This document shows positions 7,938 to 17,171 of a stretch of DNA of 64,000 nucleotides, in pieces; the first letter of the stretch is position 1, and every line of letters begins with the position of its first letter. The stretch is taken from contig NZ_FNFE01000003.1 of NCBI RefSeq assembly GCF_900100335.1, positions 372,001-436,000 of the forward strand, read 5' to 3'. Position numbers and translations under genes: made by a program. A model generated the notes under the pieces. The model was not told the origin of the DNA, ran no database searches, and saw only the letters and a list, made by a program, of their open reading frames with translations. This DNA comes from Natronorubrum texcoconense (GTDB lineage Archaea; Halobacteriota; Halobacteria; Halobacteriales; Natrialbaceae).

Positions 7938-8663
7938 ATGCTTCCCCGGTTCGTCGGACGGCTCGGCGTCGCCGACGCGGTGACGATCGCCAACGCCGCC
8001 CTGGGGTTCGTCGCCATCGTCATCGCGTTCGTCGACATCGCACTCGCCGCCCGACTCATTCTGCTTGCAGCTATCGCGGACGGACTGGACGGCATCCTCG
8101 CGCGTCGCTACGGCGGCACCGACGCCGGCCCCTATCTGGACTCGCTGGCCGACGTCGCGTCCTTCGCCGTCGCCCCCGCCGTCCTCGCGTTCGTCGTCGT
8201 CACCGACGGCCTCGAGATCGGCTTCGACGCGGTTACGGGCGAACTGCTTCTCGTCACGGCGATCTGTGCGCTGTTCGTCGCGGCAGCCGTCACCCGACTC
8301 GGGATGTACACGGCCTACGACATCTCCGGTAGCTACACCGAAGGCGTCCAAACGACGCTCGCGGCGACGGTCCTCGGCGCCGCCATCCTCGCGGGCGAGA
8401 GCGAGCCGTGGCTCGTCCTCGCAGTCACGGGCGCGTTCTGTTACCTGATGGTCTCGCGGATCCAGTACCCCGACCTGCTCGCCCGCGACGCCGGGATCAT
8501 GGGCATCGTCCACGCGCTCGCCATCCTGATCCCCGACGTCGCCGGCCGCACGTTCCCCTACGCCCTGTTGACACTCGGCATCGCCTACATGCTGCTCAGC
8601 CCGTGGTTCTACTGGGGCGACCGGGAACGCCGCGCGGAGCCCGAACTGCATGGAAACGCTTAG
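7938..8663 (+). CDS. pssA: Archaetidylserine synthase (CDP-alcohol phosphatidyltransferase family)
   Basis: 241 residues from ATG 7938. The longer frame from 7794 would run through the divergent halocyanin promoter. The CDP-alcohol phosphotransferase signature is present as DGILARRYGGTDAGPYLDSLAD, a D-G-x2-A-R...G-x3-D-x3-D pattern at about 49-70. Around it are six or so hydrophobic membrane helices. It would join CDP-archaeol with L-serine. In haloarchaea this enzyme supplies lipid for archaeosortase-linked protein anchoring; I infer the same role from family likeness. Confidence 0.85.
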   Translation: MLPRFVGRLGVADAVTIANAALGFVAIVIAFVDIALAARLILLAAIADGLDGILARRYGGTDAGPYLDSLADVASFAVAPAVLAFVVVTDGLEIGFDAVTGELLLVTAICALFVAAAVTRLGMYTAYDISGSYTEGVQTTLAATVLGAAILAGESEPWLVLAVTGAFCYLMVSRIQYPDLLARDAGIMGIVHALAILIPDVAGRTFPYALLTLGIAYMLLSPWFYWGDRERRAEPELHGNA

Positions 8664-8741
8664 GGCCCTCGTGGGACGACTGTAACGCATGTACACTGCC
8701 GCGCGTCGGCGTTATCTCCCGGTCCAACTCCAGGTGGTACC

Positions 8742-10097
8742 ATGAGCGATGACGAGGCAGCCGAGAACGAGGCGGGCACCGAGGAGGAATCGGTCGACGA
8801 GGAACCGGAACCGATCGATCTCGAGGCCATCCGCGAAGCCCTCGCGGCCTTCGAGGACGACGTCGAATCGCTCGAGGGAGACCTCGAAGCCGCCGAGACG
8901 GAGGACGATCTCGACGTCGTGGAGGCCGATCTCGAGTCGTTCCGGAGCGAGTTCGAGGAGATCGAGATTCCGGATCCGCCCGAAACCGAAGACGACGAGG
9001 ACGACGACGAGGAAGAAGAGATCACGCCCGAAGAGGAACTCCAGGAGCGCTACGACGAGATCGAGGACGACCTCTCGGACCTCGAGGACGATCTCGAGGG
9101 CCAGCGCGGTCCCTACGGAGAGGACGTCGTAAGCGAGATCGACGCCGCCAGCGGGACGATCACGGGCACCCGCTGGACCGAGGAGGGCAACGCCGAACTG
9201 ATCGAGGCCGTCGACGACTTCCTCGACGATCTCAACGACCTGCTCGGCACCTCAGTCACGCTGGTCAATCAGGGCGAGACCGTCCCCGAACAGCTCGATG
9301 CAACGCTCGATAAAGCCGCAGCGGCCGTCGAGCAGACCGCCCTCGACGCGGACGACGACGCCGAGACGATCGCGGGTCTGCTCGAAGCGACCGGCGACCT
9401 CGAGGAAGACGTCGATGACGCGACCGAGTGGACCGACCTCGAGATCCGCGAACAGCTGCGACGGGAGGGGTTCTACGACGTGCTCGACCACGTCAAGGAT
9501 TTCCCGCCGGAGTGGCACGCGATCAAAGTGCACGAGAAGCGGGGCAACGTGGACATGATCCTGCTCGCACTGGAGACCTTCGACTCGGACTTCATGGAGG
9601 AACACTGCATGGAGGCCTTGGAGCGAATGGGCCCCGAGGAGGCCATCGACCCCATGCTCCAGAAGGCCAACCGTCGGGATACGGCCGCGATGCGGATTCT
9701 CGGGAACATCGGCGTCGCGAGCGACGACGTGGTCGAAACCTTGCTCGACTACGTCGACTCCAACCCGAACCTCCAGAAGCCCTCGTTCAGGGCGCTGGGC
9801 GAACTCGGCGCCGAAGAGGCGGTGCAGCCGATCGCCAACCAGCTCGTCGAGGAGAACCCCGACGTCCGGAGCTGGGCCGCACGCGCACTCGGCCTGATCG
9901 GCGACACGCGGGCCATCGACCCCCTCGCCGACGTCCTCGCGGACGACGAGGAAGACCGCGTCCGCGCCAGCGCCGCGTGGGCGCTTAACCGGATCGGCAC
10001 CGCGGAGGCCCTCGAGATCGTCGCCGACTACGGCGACGATCGGGCCTATCTCGTCCAAGCCGAAGCCGAGCGGGCAAGCCTCGAGCCGGCGACCTGA
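8742..10097 (+). CDS. HEAT-repeat protein with acidic coiled-coil N-terminus
   Basis: 451 residues. The first ~120 are extremely acidic with runs of E/D and heptad-like LEDDLE patterns, probably a coiled coil. Residues from about 270 onward hold PBS-lyase-type HEAT repeats, e.g. DPMLQKANRRDTAAMRILGNIG, KPSFRALGELGAEEAVQPIA, DVRSWAARALGLIGDTRAID and RVRASAAWALNRIGTAEALE. Such proteins are usually scaffolds. No signal peptide or membrane segment. Partner unknown. Confidence 0.75.
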   Translation: MSDDEAAENEAGTEEESVDEEPEPIDLEAIREALAAFEDDVESLEGDLEAAETEDDLDVVEADLESFRSEFEEIEIPDPPETEDDEDDDEEEEITPEEELQERYDEIEDDLSDLEDDLEGQRGPYGEDVVSEIDAASGTITGTRWTEEGNAELIEAVDDFLDDLNDLLGTSVTLVNQGETVPEQLDATLDKAAAAVEQTALDADDDAETIAGLLEATGDLEEDVDDATEWTDLEIREQLRREGFYDVLDHVKDFPPEWHAIKVHEKRGNVDMILLALETFDSDFMEEHCMEALERMGPEEAIDPMLQKANRRDTAAMRILGNIGVASDDVVETLLDYVDSNPNLQKPSFRALGELGAEEAVQPIANQLVEENPDVRSWAARALGLIGDTRAIDPLADVLADDEEDRVRASAAWALNRIGTAEALEIVADYGDDRAYLVQAEAERASLEPAT

Positions 10098-10166
10098 GCA
10101 GTCACGGCCGACACCACCCGTTTTTCGTCCGACAGTTTATATACGAACAGGCGGCCAGATCGCCCG

Positions 10167-11963
10167 ATGGATCGTCGTCGAGCGATGGTCGTCGTCCTCG
10201 TCGGAGTCGCTCTCGTTCTAGGGGGATTGAGTGGCGGATTTTCGACCTCCGACGCGTCGACGACCGACGGCTCGGCGACGAACGGTGGCGATTTCGCCCC
10301 ATCCTGCCCCGCTGGCGTCGCCGGTTCGACCGACCCGGCTGACTCGAACGTCACCGCCGCCGAGCCCGACGCCACCGACGGCAGCACGCCCCGAATCGTC
10401 GAACTCTATCCGAACCCGACGACTTACGGGAACGTCGGCGAGTACCTGGTCCTCGAGACGCCGCCCGACACCCGACTCGAGAACTGGACGATCACCGACG
10501 GCCACACGACCGCCGAGTTGCCAAACGAGACCGTTTCGGGACGTGTCACAGTGAGTCTCGACCCTGACGTCACCGCCGAGTTGACCGACACTGACGATCC
10601 GATACTCGAACTCGAGGGCCACCTTCGACTCGCCGCAGACGGCGACGACCTCGAACTGCGAAACGGCTCGACGGCGATCGATTCAGTTTCCTACGACCGA
10701 GCGCCGACGGCCGAACGATGGTATCGAAACGAGGGCGAAGCGGAGGCGGAGGATGCGACCGACTCGCGTCCAGCCGACGGCGACTGGCATCCGCGAGGCG
10801 CGACCTGCTTGCCGGTCTCGCGCGCCGACGTCGACGAGGCGACGGCGTTCGTCCTCCCCGATGAGACGGACCTCCCGCTCGAGACGATCCGGGAAGCCGA
10901 CGACCGACTGCTGCTCGCCGGCTACACCCTCACCTCGCAGAGTATCGCCGACGAACTCGTCGACGCGGCCGACCGCGGAGTCGACGTCGCGGTCCTCCTC
11001 GAGTCCGGCCCCGTCGGCGGAACACCTGAGGCCACCGAACCCGTCCTCGAGACGCTCGAGGATGGTGACGTCGACGTTCGTGCGATCGGTGGGGAAGGAT
11101 CCCGGTACCGCTACCACCACCCGAAGTACGCCGTCGCCGACGACCAGGTACTGGTCACCACCGAGAACTGGAAGCCGTCGGGGATCGGCGGCGACTCGAG
11201 TCGCGGCTGGGGGGTCCGCCTCGAGGACGACACGCTCGCGGCCGATCTCGCGGCGGTGTTCCGAGCCGATCACGAGGGGTGGGACACCGTCACCGGGAGC
11301 GAGTATCGGACGAACGCCTCGTTCGTCGACGACGAGAGCCGCGGGACGCCCTCGCACACGTTTCCGAGCGAGCACGAACCGGAGACGGTCCCGGTCGACG
11401 GCGCCGAAATGCTGCTCGCACCGGACAACGCCGAGGGCCGACTGCTCGAGTTGCTGGGCGCGGCCAACGACGAAATCCTCGTTAAGCAGGCCGCGATTGC
11501 GGACGACGTCGCCGTCCTCGAGGAGACGCTCGAGGCGGCCCGTCGCGGCGTCGCCGTCGAGATTCTGCTCGACTCGAGCTGGTACCACGAAGACGAGAAC
11601 GAGGCATTGGCACGGGGGCTGGAGGCGACGGCCGCGGAGGAGTCGCTGTCGCTCGAGGTTCGGCTGCTCGAGGAGACGGATCGGTTCGAGAAGATCCACG
11701 CCAAAGGCGTCGTGATCGACCGGGAGACCGCTATCGTCGGGAGCGCCAACTGGAACGAGAATGCGTTCGAGAACAACCGTGAGGTCCTGCTCGCGCTGTA
11801 CGGCGAGGAAATCGCGGGGTACTACGCGGACGTGTTCGTGGACGACTGGGAGGGAGACGGCGGGCTGTGGGCGCTGCCGTTCGGACTCAGCGTGACTGTC
11901 GTCGTGGCGCTCGCCCTCGCGGCGCTGGTCGGGCATCGGTACGTTCGGTTCGGGAACGAGTAG
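10167..11963 (+). CDS. Exported phospholipase D-like protein with lamin-tail domain and C-terminal membrane anchor
   Basis: 598 residues. N-terminal hydrophobic segment (VVVLVGVALVLGGLSGG) looks like a signal. Residues about 70-175 (IVELYPNPTTYGNVGEYLVLE) match the beta-sandwich lamin-tail domain. Two HxKx4D motifs follow: H318/K320/D325 (HPKYAVAD) and H511/K513/D518 (HAKGVVID with GSANWNENAF), as in the phospholipase D/nuclease superfamily. The C-terminus has one membrane helix (LPFGLSVTVVVALALAALVG) and a short basic tail. The catalytic domain therefore probably faces outward. Substrate (lipid, DNA or phosphodiester polymer) unknown. Confidence 0.8.
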   Translation: MDRRRAMVVVLVGVALVLGGLSGGFSTSDASTTDGSATNGGDFAPSCPAGVAGSTDPADSNVTAAEPDATDGSTPRIVELYPNPTTYGNVGEYLVLETPPDTRLENWTITDGHTTAELPNETVSGRVTVSLDPDVTAELTDTDDPILELEGHLRLAADGDDLELRNGSTAIDSVSYDRAPTAERWYRNEGEAEAEDATDSRPADGDWHPRGATCLPVSRADVDEATAFVLPDETDLPLETIREADDRLLLAGYTLTSQSIADELVDAADRGVDVAVLLESGPVGGTPEATEPVLETLEDGDVDVRAIGGEGSRYRYHHPKYAVADDQVLVTTENWKPSGIGGDSSRGWGVRLEDDTLAADLAAVFRADHEGWDTVTGSEYRTNASFVDDESRGTPSHTFPSEHEPETVPVDGAEMLLAPDNAEGRLLELLGAANDEILVKQAAIADDVAVLEETLEAARRGVAVEILLDSSWYHEDENEALARGLEATAAEESLSLEVRLLEETDRFEKIHAKGVVIDRETAIVGSANWNENAFENNREVLLALYGEEIAGYYADVFVDDWEGDGGLWALPFGLSVTVVVALALAALVGHRYVRFGNE

Positions 11964-12037
11964 CCGGTTATCGGATGCGTTTGGCTCTTCTGATCCCGGC
12001 CGTCAAAAACGCACGAAATACCGACTACGGCAGAGAG

Positions 12038-12472
12038 TTAGTCCGCACAGCCGTCGGGGCCGACTTCGAGGTGCTCACAGAAATCCCGCTCGGGGTCGAA
12101 GCAGTCCGGGCACTCGCTGGGTCGGTCGATGATCGTGTCGAGGCGCTCGGCGACGGTGTCGTCGATGACGCTCTCTAAGGCGCGGGCCTCGTCGCGGAAC
12201 TCCTCGACCTCGAGGACGTTCGCGAGGAATCGCTCGATGATACAGTAGGTCTGAAGCGAGTCGTGGGCGCGTTCGATACCCTCGCTGGTCAGGCTCGCGC
12301 CCTTGTACTTCTCGTGTTCGACGAGCCCTCGCTCCTCGAGTTTACCGATCATCTCGTTGACGCTGGCCGGACTGATTTCGAGCATGTCCGCCAGCGTGCC
12401 GGTCGATGCGGGGCCGTCCTCGATCCGTTGGGCGAGATAGATCGCCTTGAGGTATTGGTCTGCCGTGTTCAT
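12038..12472 (-). CDS. DtxR/MntR/SirR-family metal-dependent transcriptional regulator
   Basis: 144 residues. The N-terminal winged helix is typical: NTADQYLKAIYLAQRI, then STGTLADMLEISPASVNEMIGKLEERGLVEHEKYKG. The dimerisation/metal-binding region follows (ERFLANVLEVEEFRDEARALESVIDD), and the end is Cys-rich (ECPDCFDPERDFCEHLEVG). No SH3 domain is present, so it is the short MntR-like form. A purine-rich GGAGG lies about 8 nt before the ATG, and the gene sits 64 nt after a ferritin-like gene on the same strand, so an iron/manganese-responsive operon is likely. Confidence 0.88.
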   Translation of the reverse strand: MNTADQYLKAIYLAQRIEDGPASTGTLADMLEISPASVNEMIGKLEERGLVEHEKYKGASLTSEGIERAHDSLQTYCIIERFLANVLEVEEFRDEARALESVIDDTVAERLDTIIDRPSECPDCFDPERDFCEHLEVGPDGCAD

Positions 12473-12536
12473 CGGATTCCTCCGTCAGTGCTGTCCGCGT
12501 GGTCGGTGACGCTCGCGGCGGGCCGGAGCGTCCCGA

Positions 12537-13031
12537 TCATGCTCTGTGCTCCATAATCTCGGCCACTTCTTCGACTCCCTCCTTTTCCTCCTCCCGGATC
12601 TCGTACAGCGTTTCGAGCAATCGGTCGCGATCGATGGCGAACTCGGCGTCGGAGGCTTCGACCGCGTCGATCAGATCGTCGTAGAACTTGTAGGCGGTTT
12701 CCTCGTTCGCGAGCTGATCGTAGAGCACCCCGTCGGTGTCCTCCGGCGGCCCGTACTGGGCGTCGACTAACGCGTTTATTTCCTCGTACGCCACGGTTTC
12801 GGCCTCGAGATCCTCGATTAACGCCTCGAGTCGCTCGCGGTGATCGGCCGATTCCTCGGCGGCCTCCGTGAGCAACTCGCGGATCTCCTCGTCGATCGCC
12901 GTCCGTTCGGCTGGCGGGAGCGAGTCGAGGTGGTGGGCGGCGCGCGACTCGACGACCTCCTCTAAGACGACCCCGATCTGTAGCAGTCGGGTGAGCTGGT
13001 GGTCGCTCGAGACACGCTGTCCCAGACTCAT
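12537..13031 (-). CDS. Ferritin-like/rubrerythrin-type protein
   Basis: 164 residues from ATG 13031 (MSLGQRVSSDHQLTRLL). Predicted all-helical, with E/H-rich helices: LEEVVESRAAHHLDSL, ESADHRERLEALI, NEETAYKFYDDLIDAVE, EIREEEKEGVEEVAEIMEH. These resemble the ExxH carboxylate ligands of ferritin-like diiron proteins. A TATA-like ACTTAA near 13055-13060 supports the chosen start over the upstream-extended frame. The adjacent DtxR-type regulator and the nearby suf operon point to iron storage or redox protection. Confidence 0.7.
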   Translation of the reverse strand: MSLGQRVSSDHQLTRLLQIGVVLEEVVESRAAHHLDSLPPAERTAIDEEIRELLTEAAEESADHRERLEALIEDLEAETVAYEEINALVDAQYGPPEDTDGVLYDQLANEETAYKFYDDLIDAVEASDAEFAIDRDRLLETLYEIREEEKEGVEEVAEIMEHRA

Positions 13032-13216
13032 ATCACGTTGTCCGGGCCGCTGATACTTAACCGTCCCTACTCGTGGGCTGTTCGTCCGCCGGTGAAGTAC
13101 GGATCGCTGTCGACGACCATCGGACTCGCCCGTCTCGTCGCGTTCGGATACACGATCGTTCGGTGGTATCGGAGCGGCGACGATCACCGCAACAGCGAGT
13201 GGTTCGGATAGCCGGT

Positions 13217-14308
13217 TCAGCCGCGATACCGCCAGACACGTGTCCCCTCGCCGCCCTCAACCGCTTCGACCTGTTTGAGCCCCTCCTTGATACAACCCCA
13301 CCAGCTATCGGCCGTCTCGTAGCCGGCCGGACACTCCGCGTAGAGCGCGTCGACGAAATCCGAACGCCGCGCTCGGTCCTCGTCTCGGAGGAATGCGAGT
13401 GCACGACCGACGGCGTGGCGTCGTTTCTCGACCGTCTTGGCGGACCGACCCGGAATCGACAGCGCGTCGAGATCGGTGAGATCCTCGCCGGGACGGACGC
13501 CCGCGCCAGCCAGTCGGGTTGAGGAGGTGTACTCGAGGCCGGTCTGGACGTCCCGATTCAGCCGCTTTCGCGTGGTCGCGACCGCGCGACGGGAGAGTTC
13601 GTCGAGCCGTTCGGATTCGACGTTACCGAGCATTCCGGCGTCCTCGTGGACCGGGTCCTCCCGAATCCGTGCGATTCGCTCGGGCGACAACCCGCCGGAT
13701 TTCTCGGTCGTTGACGCGGTCGTCGGCTCCGACTCCGCGGTCGAACCCGAACTCGAGACTCCATGGTCCGTCGACCGAGGCTGCTGTCCCTCTCGTTCGG
13801 GATTCGAGCGTTCGTCGTCGTCCGATCGGACCGTGGAGTCGGGACCTTGCCGAACCGTGCGCGGTGAGCCGCGAACCTCGATCGGCGACTCGTGCTCCGG
13901 TGTGTCGCGACGAGGGCGCCGGCCGGGCGCTTCCGCTCTGTCGGTGGTATCGCCGGTTACGTCGCCATCGTGAGGCGATCCGCCTCCGGTCCTGCTCGAC
14001 GTTTCGTTCGGTTCTGCCGTGTTATCTACCGACGTTGGGTCGTCGGCCGATTGGGCGCCATCCCCGTCGCGGTCGATCTGACAAGCGATGGTCGCGACTT
14101 GCTCCTCGAGTTTCGCCAGTCGTTGGCCGTGATCGGCCAGCAATCGATCCCGCGTGGTATCGAGATCGTATCCGTCGGCGTCGATCGAGCCGCGGTGTTC
14201 GATGATCCACCGAACGTACGCCTGGCGACTCTCGAAGCCGAACAGTTCCCGTTCGGCCTCGAGGGCGGCGACAGTGTCGTCCTCGAGTTCGACGGAGAGG
14301 GCCTGCAT
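13217..14308 (-). CDS. Ribbon-helix-helix N-terminus plus uncharacterised C-terminal domain
   Basis: 363 residues. Residues 1-45 (MQALSVELEDDTVAALEAE...SRQAYVRWIIEHR) fit a ribbon-helix-helix DNA-binding fold, followed by a short coiled coil (QRLAKLEEQVATI). Residues about 85-215 are a low-complexity Ser/Thr/Asp/Glu/Pro/Arg linker, presumably disordered. Residues about 215-363 (LSPERIARIREDP...ADSWWGCIKEGLKQVEAVEGG) form a conserved-looking helical domain I do not recognise. A strong TATAAAAA box lies 24-31 nt upstream. It sits 150 nt downstream of sufD on the same strand. Function unknown; a DNA-binding role is likely. Confidence 0.65.
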   Translation of the reverse strand: MQALSVELEDDTVAALEAERELFGFESRQAYVRWIIEHRGSIDADGYDLDTTRDRLLADHGQRLAKLEEQVATIACQIDRDGDGAQSADDPTSVDNTAEPNETSSRTGGGSPHDGDVTGDTTDRAEAPGRRPRRDTPEHESPIEVRGSPRTVRQGPDSTVRSDDDERSNPEREGQQPRSTDHGVSSSGSTAESEPTTASTTEKSGGLSPERIARIREDPVHEDAGMLGNVESERLDELSRRAVATTRKRLNRDVQTGLEYTSSTRLAGAGVRPGEDLTDLDALSIPGRSAKTVEKRRHAVGRALAFLRDEDRARRSDFVDALYAECPAGYETADSWWGCIKEGLKQVEAVEGGEGTRVWRYRG

Positions 14309-14331
14309 CGAGCGGGTGTTTTTCGCTCGAG

Positions 14332-14339
14332 TATAAAAA
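14332..14339 (-). promoter_or_regulatory. TATA box of the ribbon-helix-helix gene
   Basis: TATAAAAA on the plus strand (TTTTTATA as read for the gene), 24-31 nt before ATG 14308. It shows the gene has its own promoter despite following sufD. Confidence 0.65.
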
Positions 14340-14458
14340 GGATCGTCAGACGTGGTGACGGGCTCGCGGTTGTCTCGACCGGGGAGCAGTACCGACTCGA
14401 GCGACGGCTCTCGGCCGGAGAAAGAACGGCGAAAATCGAAGCCGAAAGACGAGTCCCG

Positions 14459-15679
14459 TTAGTCGCGCTGACGCAATCGCGCGCCGATCAGCTCCACCAG
14501 ATCGTCGCGCAGTTCGTCGACGTCGACTTCCTCGAGGACGGGCACGAAGAACCCTTCCACGAGCATGTTGCGTGCGGCACGCGGGTCGACACCGCGGGAG
14601 GTCATGTAGAACAGATCCTCCGCGTCGATCTGGCCGACCGTCGCCGAGTGGCTGGCCTCGGTGTCGTGGTTGTTGATGATCAGCTTCGGCGAGGCGTCGG
14701 CCTCGCTCTCGTCACTGAGCATCAGCGTGTTCTCGCGCTGGTAGGAGCTGGTGTCCCAGGCGTCGCGGCCGACGTCTTGGACGCCCTCGTACACCGAGCG
14801 GGCGACGTCGTCGGTGACGCCGCGGGTGACGAGGTCGGCCGTCGTGTGCTCGGCGCGGTGCCAGACTTTGACGTCGAGGTCGAAGTGCTGGTCGTTGTGG
14901 CCGTAGAAGGCGCCGACGATCTGCGTCTCGGAGCTATCGCCCTCGAGCAGCGTCGAGACCTCCGTCTTGGTGAGTTGCGTCCCGATGTTGCCCTCGATCC
15001 AGTCGATCGTCGAGTAGGTGTCCGTGACGCCGCGCTTGAGCGTGAAGTTGTAGGCCTCCTCCGAGAGGTTCTGGAGGCTGCCGTACTGGACGTAGCTGTT
15101 CTCGCCGGCGGCAATCTCGACGATGCCGCTGTAGTACTGCTCGTCCTGTTCCTCGCCCGTGGACTGCCGCTCGAGGATCGTGACCGAGGACGATTCCTCG
15201 GTGGCGACGAGCGTGTAGTTGAACAGCGAGCGGGAGTTTTGCTCGGTCCGGATGGTGACGTCCTCGGCGTCGACACCTTCCGGGACGTAGACGACCGTCC
15301 CGGTGCTGAACAGCGCCGTCGAGAGCGCGGTCAGGTAGTTCTCCTGTGGGTCGACGACGGAGCCGAAGTGTTCCTTCAGGAGCTCCTCGTGTTCCTGGAC
15401 CGCGTCGGCCCACGAGAGTACGTCGACCTCGTCGGGGCCGACCTGGTCCTTGTTCTCCGCCGCGTTCAGCGGATCGACGAGCGACTCGAAGTCGAGTTCG
15501 TGGAGGTTCGTCCAGTCCCGACCCGGCGTCCGGATGACGTCCGGCATGTCGAGTTCCTCGAGGGCCTCGAGGGCCTCGAGACGGGTCTCGAGCAGCCAGT
15601 CGGGCTCGTCGAGATCCTCGCTGATCTGGCGTACCTGTTCGTCGGTCAGATTGGCGTGTACCTGCGTTCCTGCGCTCAT
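14459..15679 (-). CDS. sufD: Fe-S cluster assembly protein SufD
   Basis: 406 residues. SufB/SufD family beta-helix core with the family motif SHSATVGQIDAEDLFYMTSRG followed by ARNMLVEGFF. It lacks most SufB-specific cysteines, as expected for SufD. Start ATG 15679 follows the sufB stop after a single base (TAATATG). With SufB and SufC it forms the SufBC2D scaffold for building Fe-S clusters. Confidence 0.93.
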   Translation of the reverse strand: MSAGTQVHANLTDEQVRQISEDLDEPDWLLETRLEALEALEELDMPDVIRTPGRDWTNLHELDFESLVDPLNAAENKDQVGPDEVDVLSWADAVQEHEELLKEHFGSVVDPQENYLTALSTALFSTGTVVYVPEGVDAEDVTIRTEQNSRSLFNYTLVATEESSSVTILERQSTGEEQDEQYYSGIVEIAAGENSYVQYGSLQNLSEEAYNFTLKRGVTDTYSTIDWIEGNIGTQLTKTEVSTLLEGDSSETQIVGAFYGHNDQHFDLDVKVWHRAEHTTADLVTRGVTDDVARSVYEGVQDVGRDAWDTSSYQRENTLMLSDESEADASPKLIINNHDTEASHSATVGQIDAEDLFYMTSRGVDPRAARNMLVEGFFVPVLEEVDVDELRDDLVELIGARLRQRD

Positions 15680-15680
15680 A

Positions 15681-17111
15681 TTATCCGAGGCTTCCCTCCA
15701 TCTCGAGTTCGATGAGACGGTTGAGTTCGACCGCGTACTCGATCGGCAGTTCCTCCGTGATCGGCTCGATGAAGCCGGCGACGATCATCTTCTTGGCGTC
15801 GTCGTCGTCCAGTCCGCGGGACTGGAGGTAGAAGATGTCCTCGTCACCGATCTTGCCGACGGTCGCTTCGTGAGCGACGTCGACCTTCGACTCCTCGATC
15901 TCCATGTACGGCATGGTGTCCGAGGTGGACTCGTTGTCGAACATCAGCGCGTCACACTCGACGGCGGTGGAGGAGTTCTCCGCGCCGTCGGCGATGTGGA
16001 CGAGGCCGCGGTAGTTGGTGCGGCCGCCGTCCTTGGAGATCGATTTCGACTCGATGGTCGAGCTCGTGTCGGGCGCGTTGTGGTAGACCTTCGCGCCGGT
16101 GTCGATGTCCTGGCCCTCGCCCGCGAAGGCGATGGTGATGTGGGTGTCCGTCGAGCCGCGACCCTTGAGGATCGTACACGGGTAGAGCATGGTTGCTTTC
16201 GAACCCATGCTGCCCGAGACCCACTCCATCGTGCCGTTTTCCTCACAGATGGCGCGCTTGGTGTTCAGGTTGAACGTGTTCTTCGACCAGTTCTGGACGG
16301 TCGAGTACTGGACGTGAGCGTCCTCGCCGACGAAGACCTCGACGCCGCCGGAGTGGAGGTTGTGGGTGCCGTACTTCGGCGCGGAACAGCCTTCGATGTA
16401 GTGGACCTCGGAGCCTTCCTCGGCGATGATGAGCGTGTGCTCGAACTGCCCCATCCCTTCCGAGTTCATCCGGAAGTAAGCCTGAACCGGCATCTCGACC
16501 GTCACGCCCTCGGGGACGTAGACGAACGAGCCGCCGGACCAGACGGCGCCGTGGAGCGCCGCGAACTTGTTGTCGCTCGGCGGAACGCAGGTCGTCATGA
16601 AGTGCTCTTTGACGAGCTCGGGATGCTCCTTGACGGCCTTGTCCATGTTGCAGAAGATGACGCCCTTCTCCTCCCACTGCTCCTGCATGTTCTGGTAGAC
16701 GACCTCGGACTCGTACTGGGCGCCGACGCCCGAGAGGGCGTTCTTCTCGGCTTCCGGGATGCCCAGCTTGTCGAACGTGTCCTTGATCTCCTCGGGCAGC
16801 TCCGTCCAGTCGTCGACGCCCTCGCGCTTGTCGACGTCCGGGCGGATGTACGGAACGATCTCTTCGATATCGAGTTCGGAGAGATCCGGCATGCCGGGCC
16901 AGTCGGTCGGCATCGGCATGTTTTGGTACTGCTTGAGCGCGCGCAGGCGTCGCTCGAGCATCCAGTCCGGCTCGTCCTTGTCGTCGGAGATCATGCGGAT
17001 GACCTCTTCGGTCAGGCCTTTGCCGGATCTGACTGCGGAGCTCTCCTCTTTTTTGAACTCGAACCGGGCTTCAGTGTCTGTCTCTTTTAGGTGGTCTTGA
17101 TCGGAACTCAT
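15681..17111 (-). CDS. sufB: Fe-S cluster assembly protein SufB
   Basis: 476 residues. Characteristic SufB segments include GVGAQYESEVVYQNMQEQ, VPEGVTVEMPVQAYFRMN, EGCSAPKYGTHNLHSGGVEVFVG and VAHEATVGKIGDEDIFYLQSRG. The conserved Cys of EGCSAP and the C-terminal active-site region are intact. The gene lies 60 nt downstream of sufC and 1 nt upstream of sufD in one operon. Acts in cytosolic Fe-S assembly. Confidence 0.96.
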   Translation of the reverse strand: MSSDQDHLKETDTEARFEFKKEESSAVRSGKGLTEEVIRMISDDKDEPDWMLERRLRALKQYQNMPMPTDWPGMPDLSELDIEEIVPYIRPDVDKREGVDDWTELPEEIKDTFDKLGIPEAEKNALSGVGAQYESEVVYQNMQEQWEEKGVIFCNMDKAVKEHPELVKEHFMTTCVPPSDNKFAALHGAVWSGGSFVYVPEGVTVEMPVQAYFRMNSEGMGQFEHTLIIAEEGSEVHYIEGCSAPKYGTHNLHSGGVEVFVGEDAHVQYSTVQNWSKNTFNLNTKRAICEENGTMEWVSGSMGSKATMLYPCTILKGRGSTDTHITIAFAGEGQDIDTGAKVYHNAPDTSSTIESKSISKDGGRTNYRGLVHIADGAENSSTAVECDALMFDNESTSDTMPYMEIEESKVDVAHEATVGKIGDEDIFYLQSRGLDDDDAKKMIVAGFIEPITEELPIEYAVELNRLIELEMEGSLG

Positions 17112-17171
17112 GATGTGTTGTGTATATGGTTACGGCTGTAGCGTTATTACCGTTGTTCTAGCCGAATTCGG

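Noticed and set aside
13892-15715. Long open frame opposite the RHH and sufD genes
   Set aside because: It crosses two real genes on the other strand and shows no domain.
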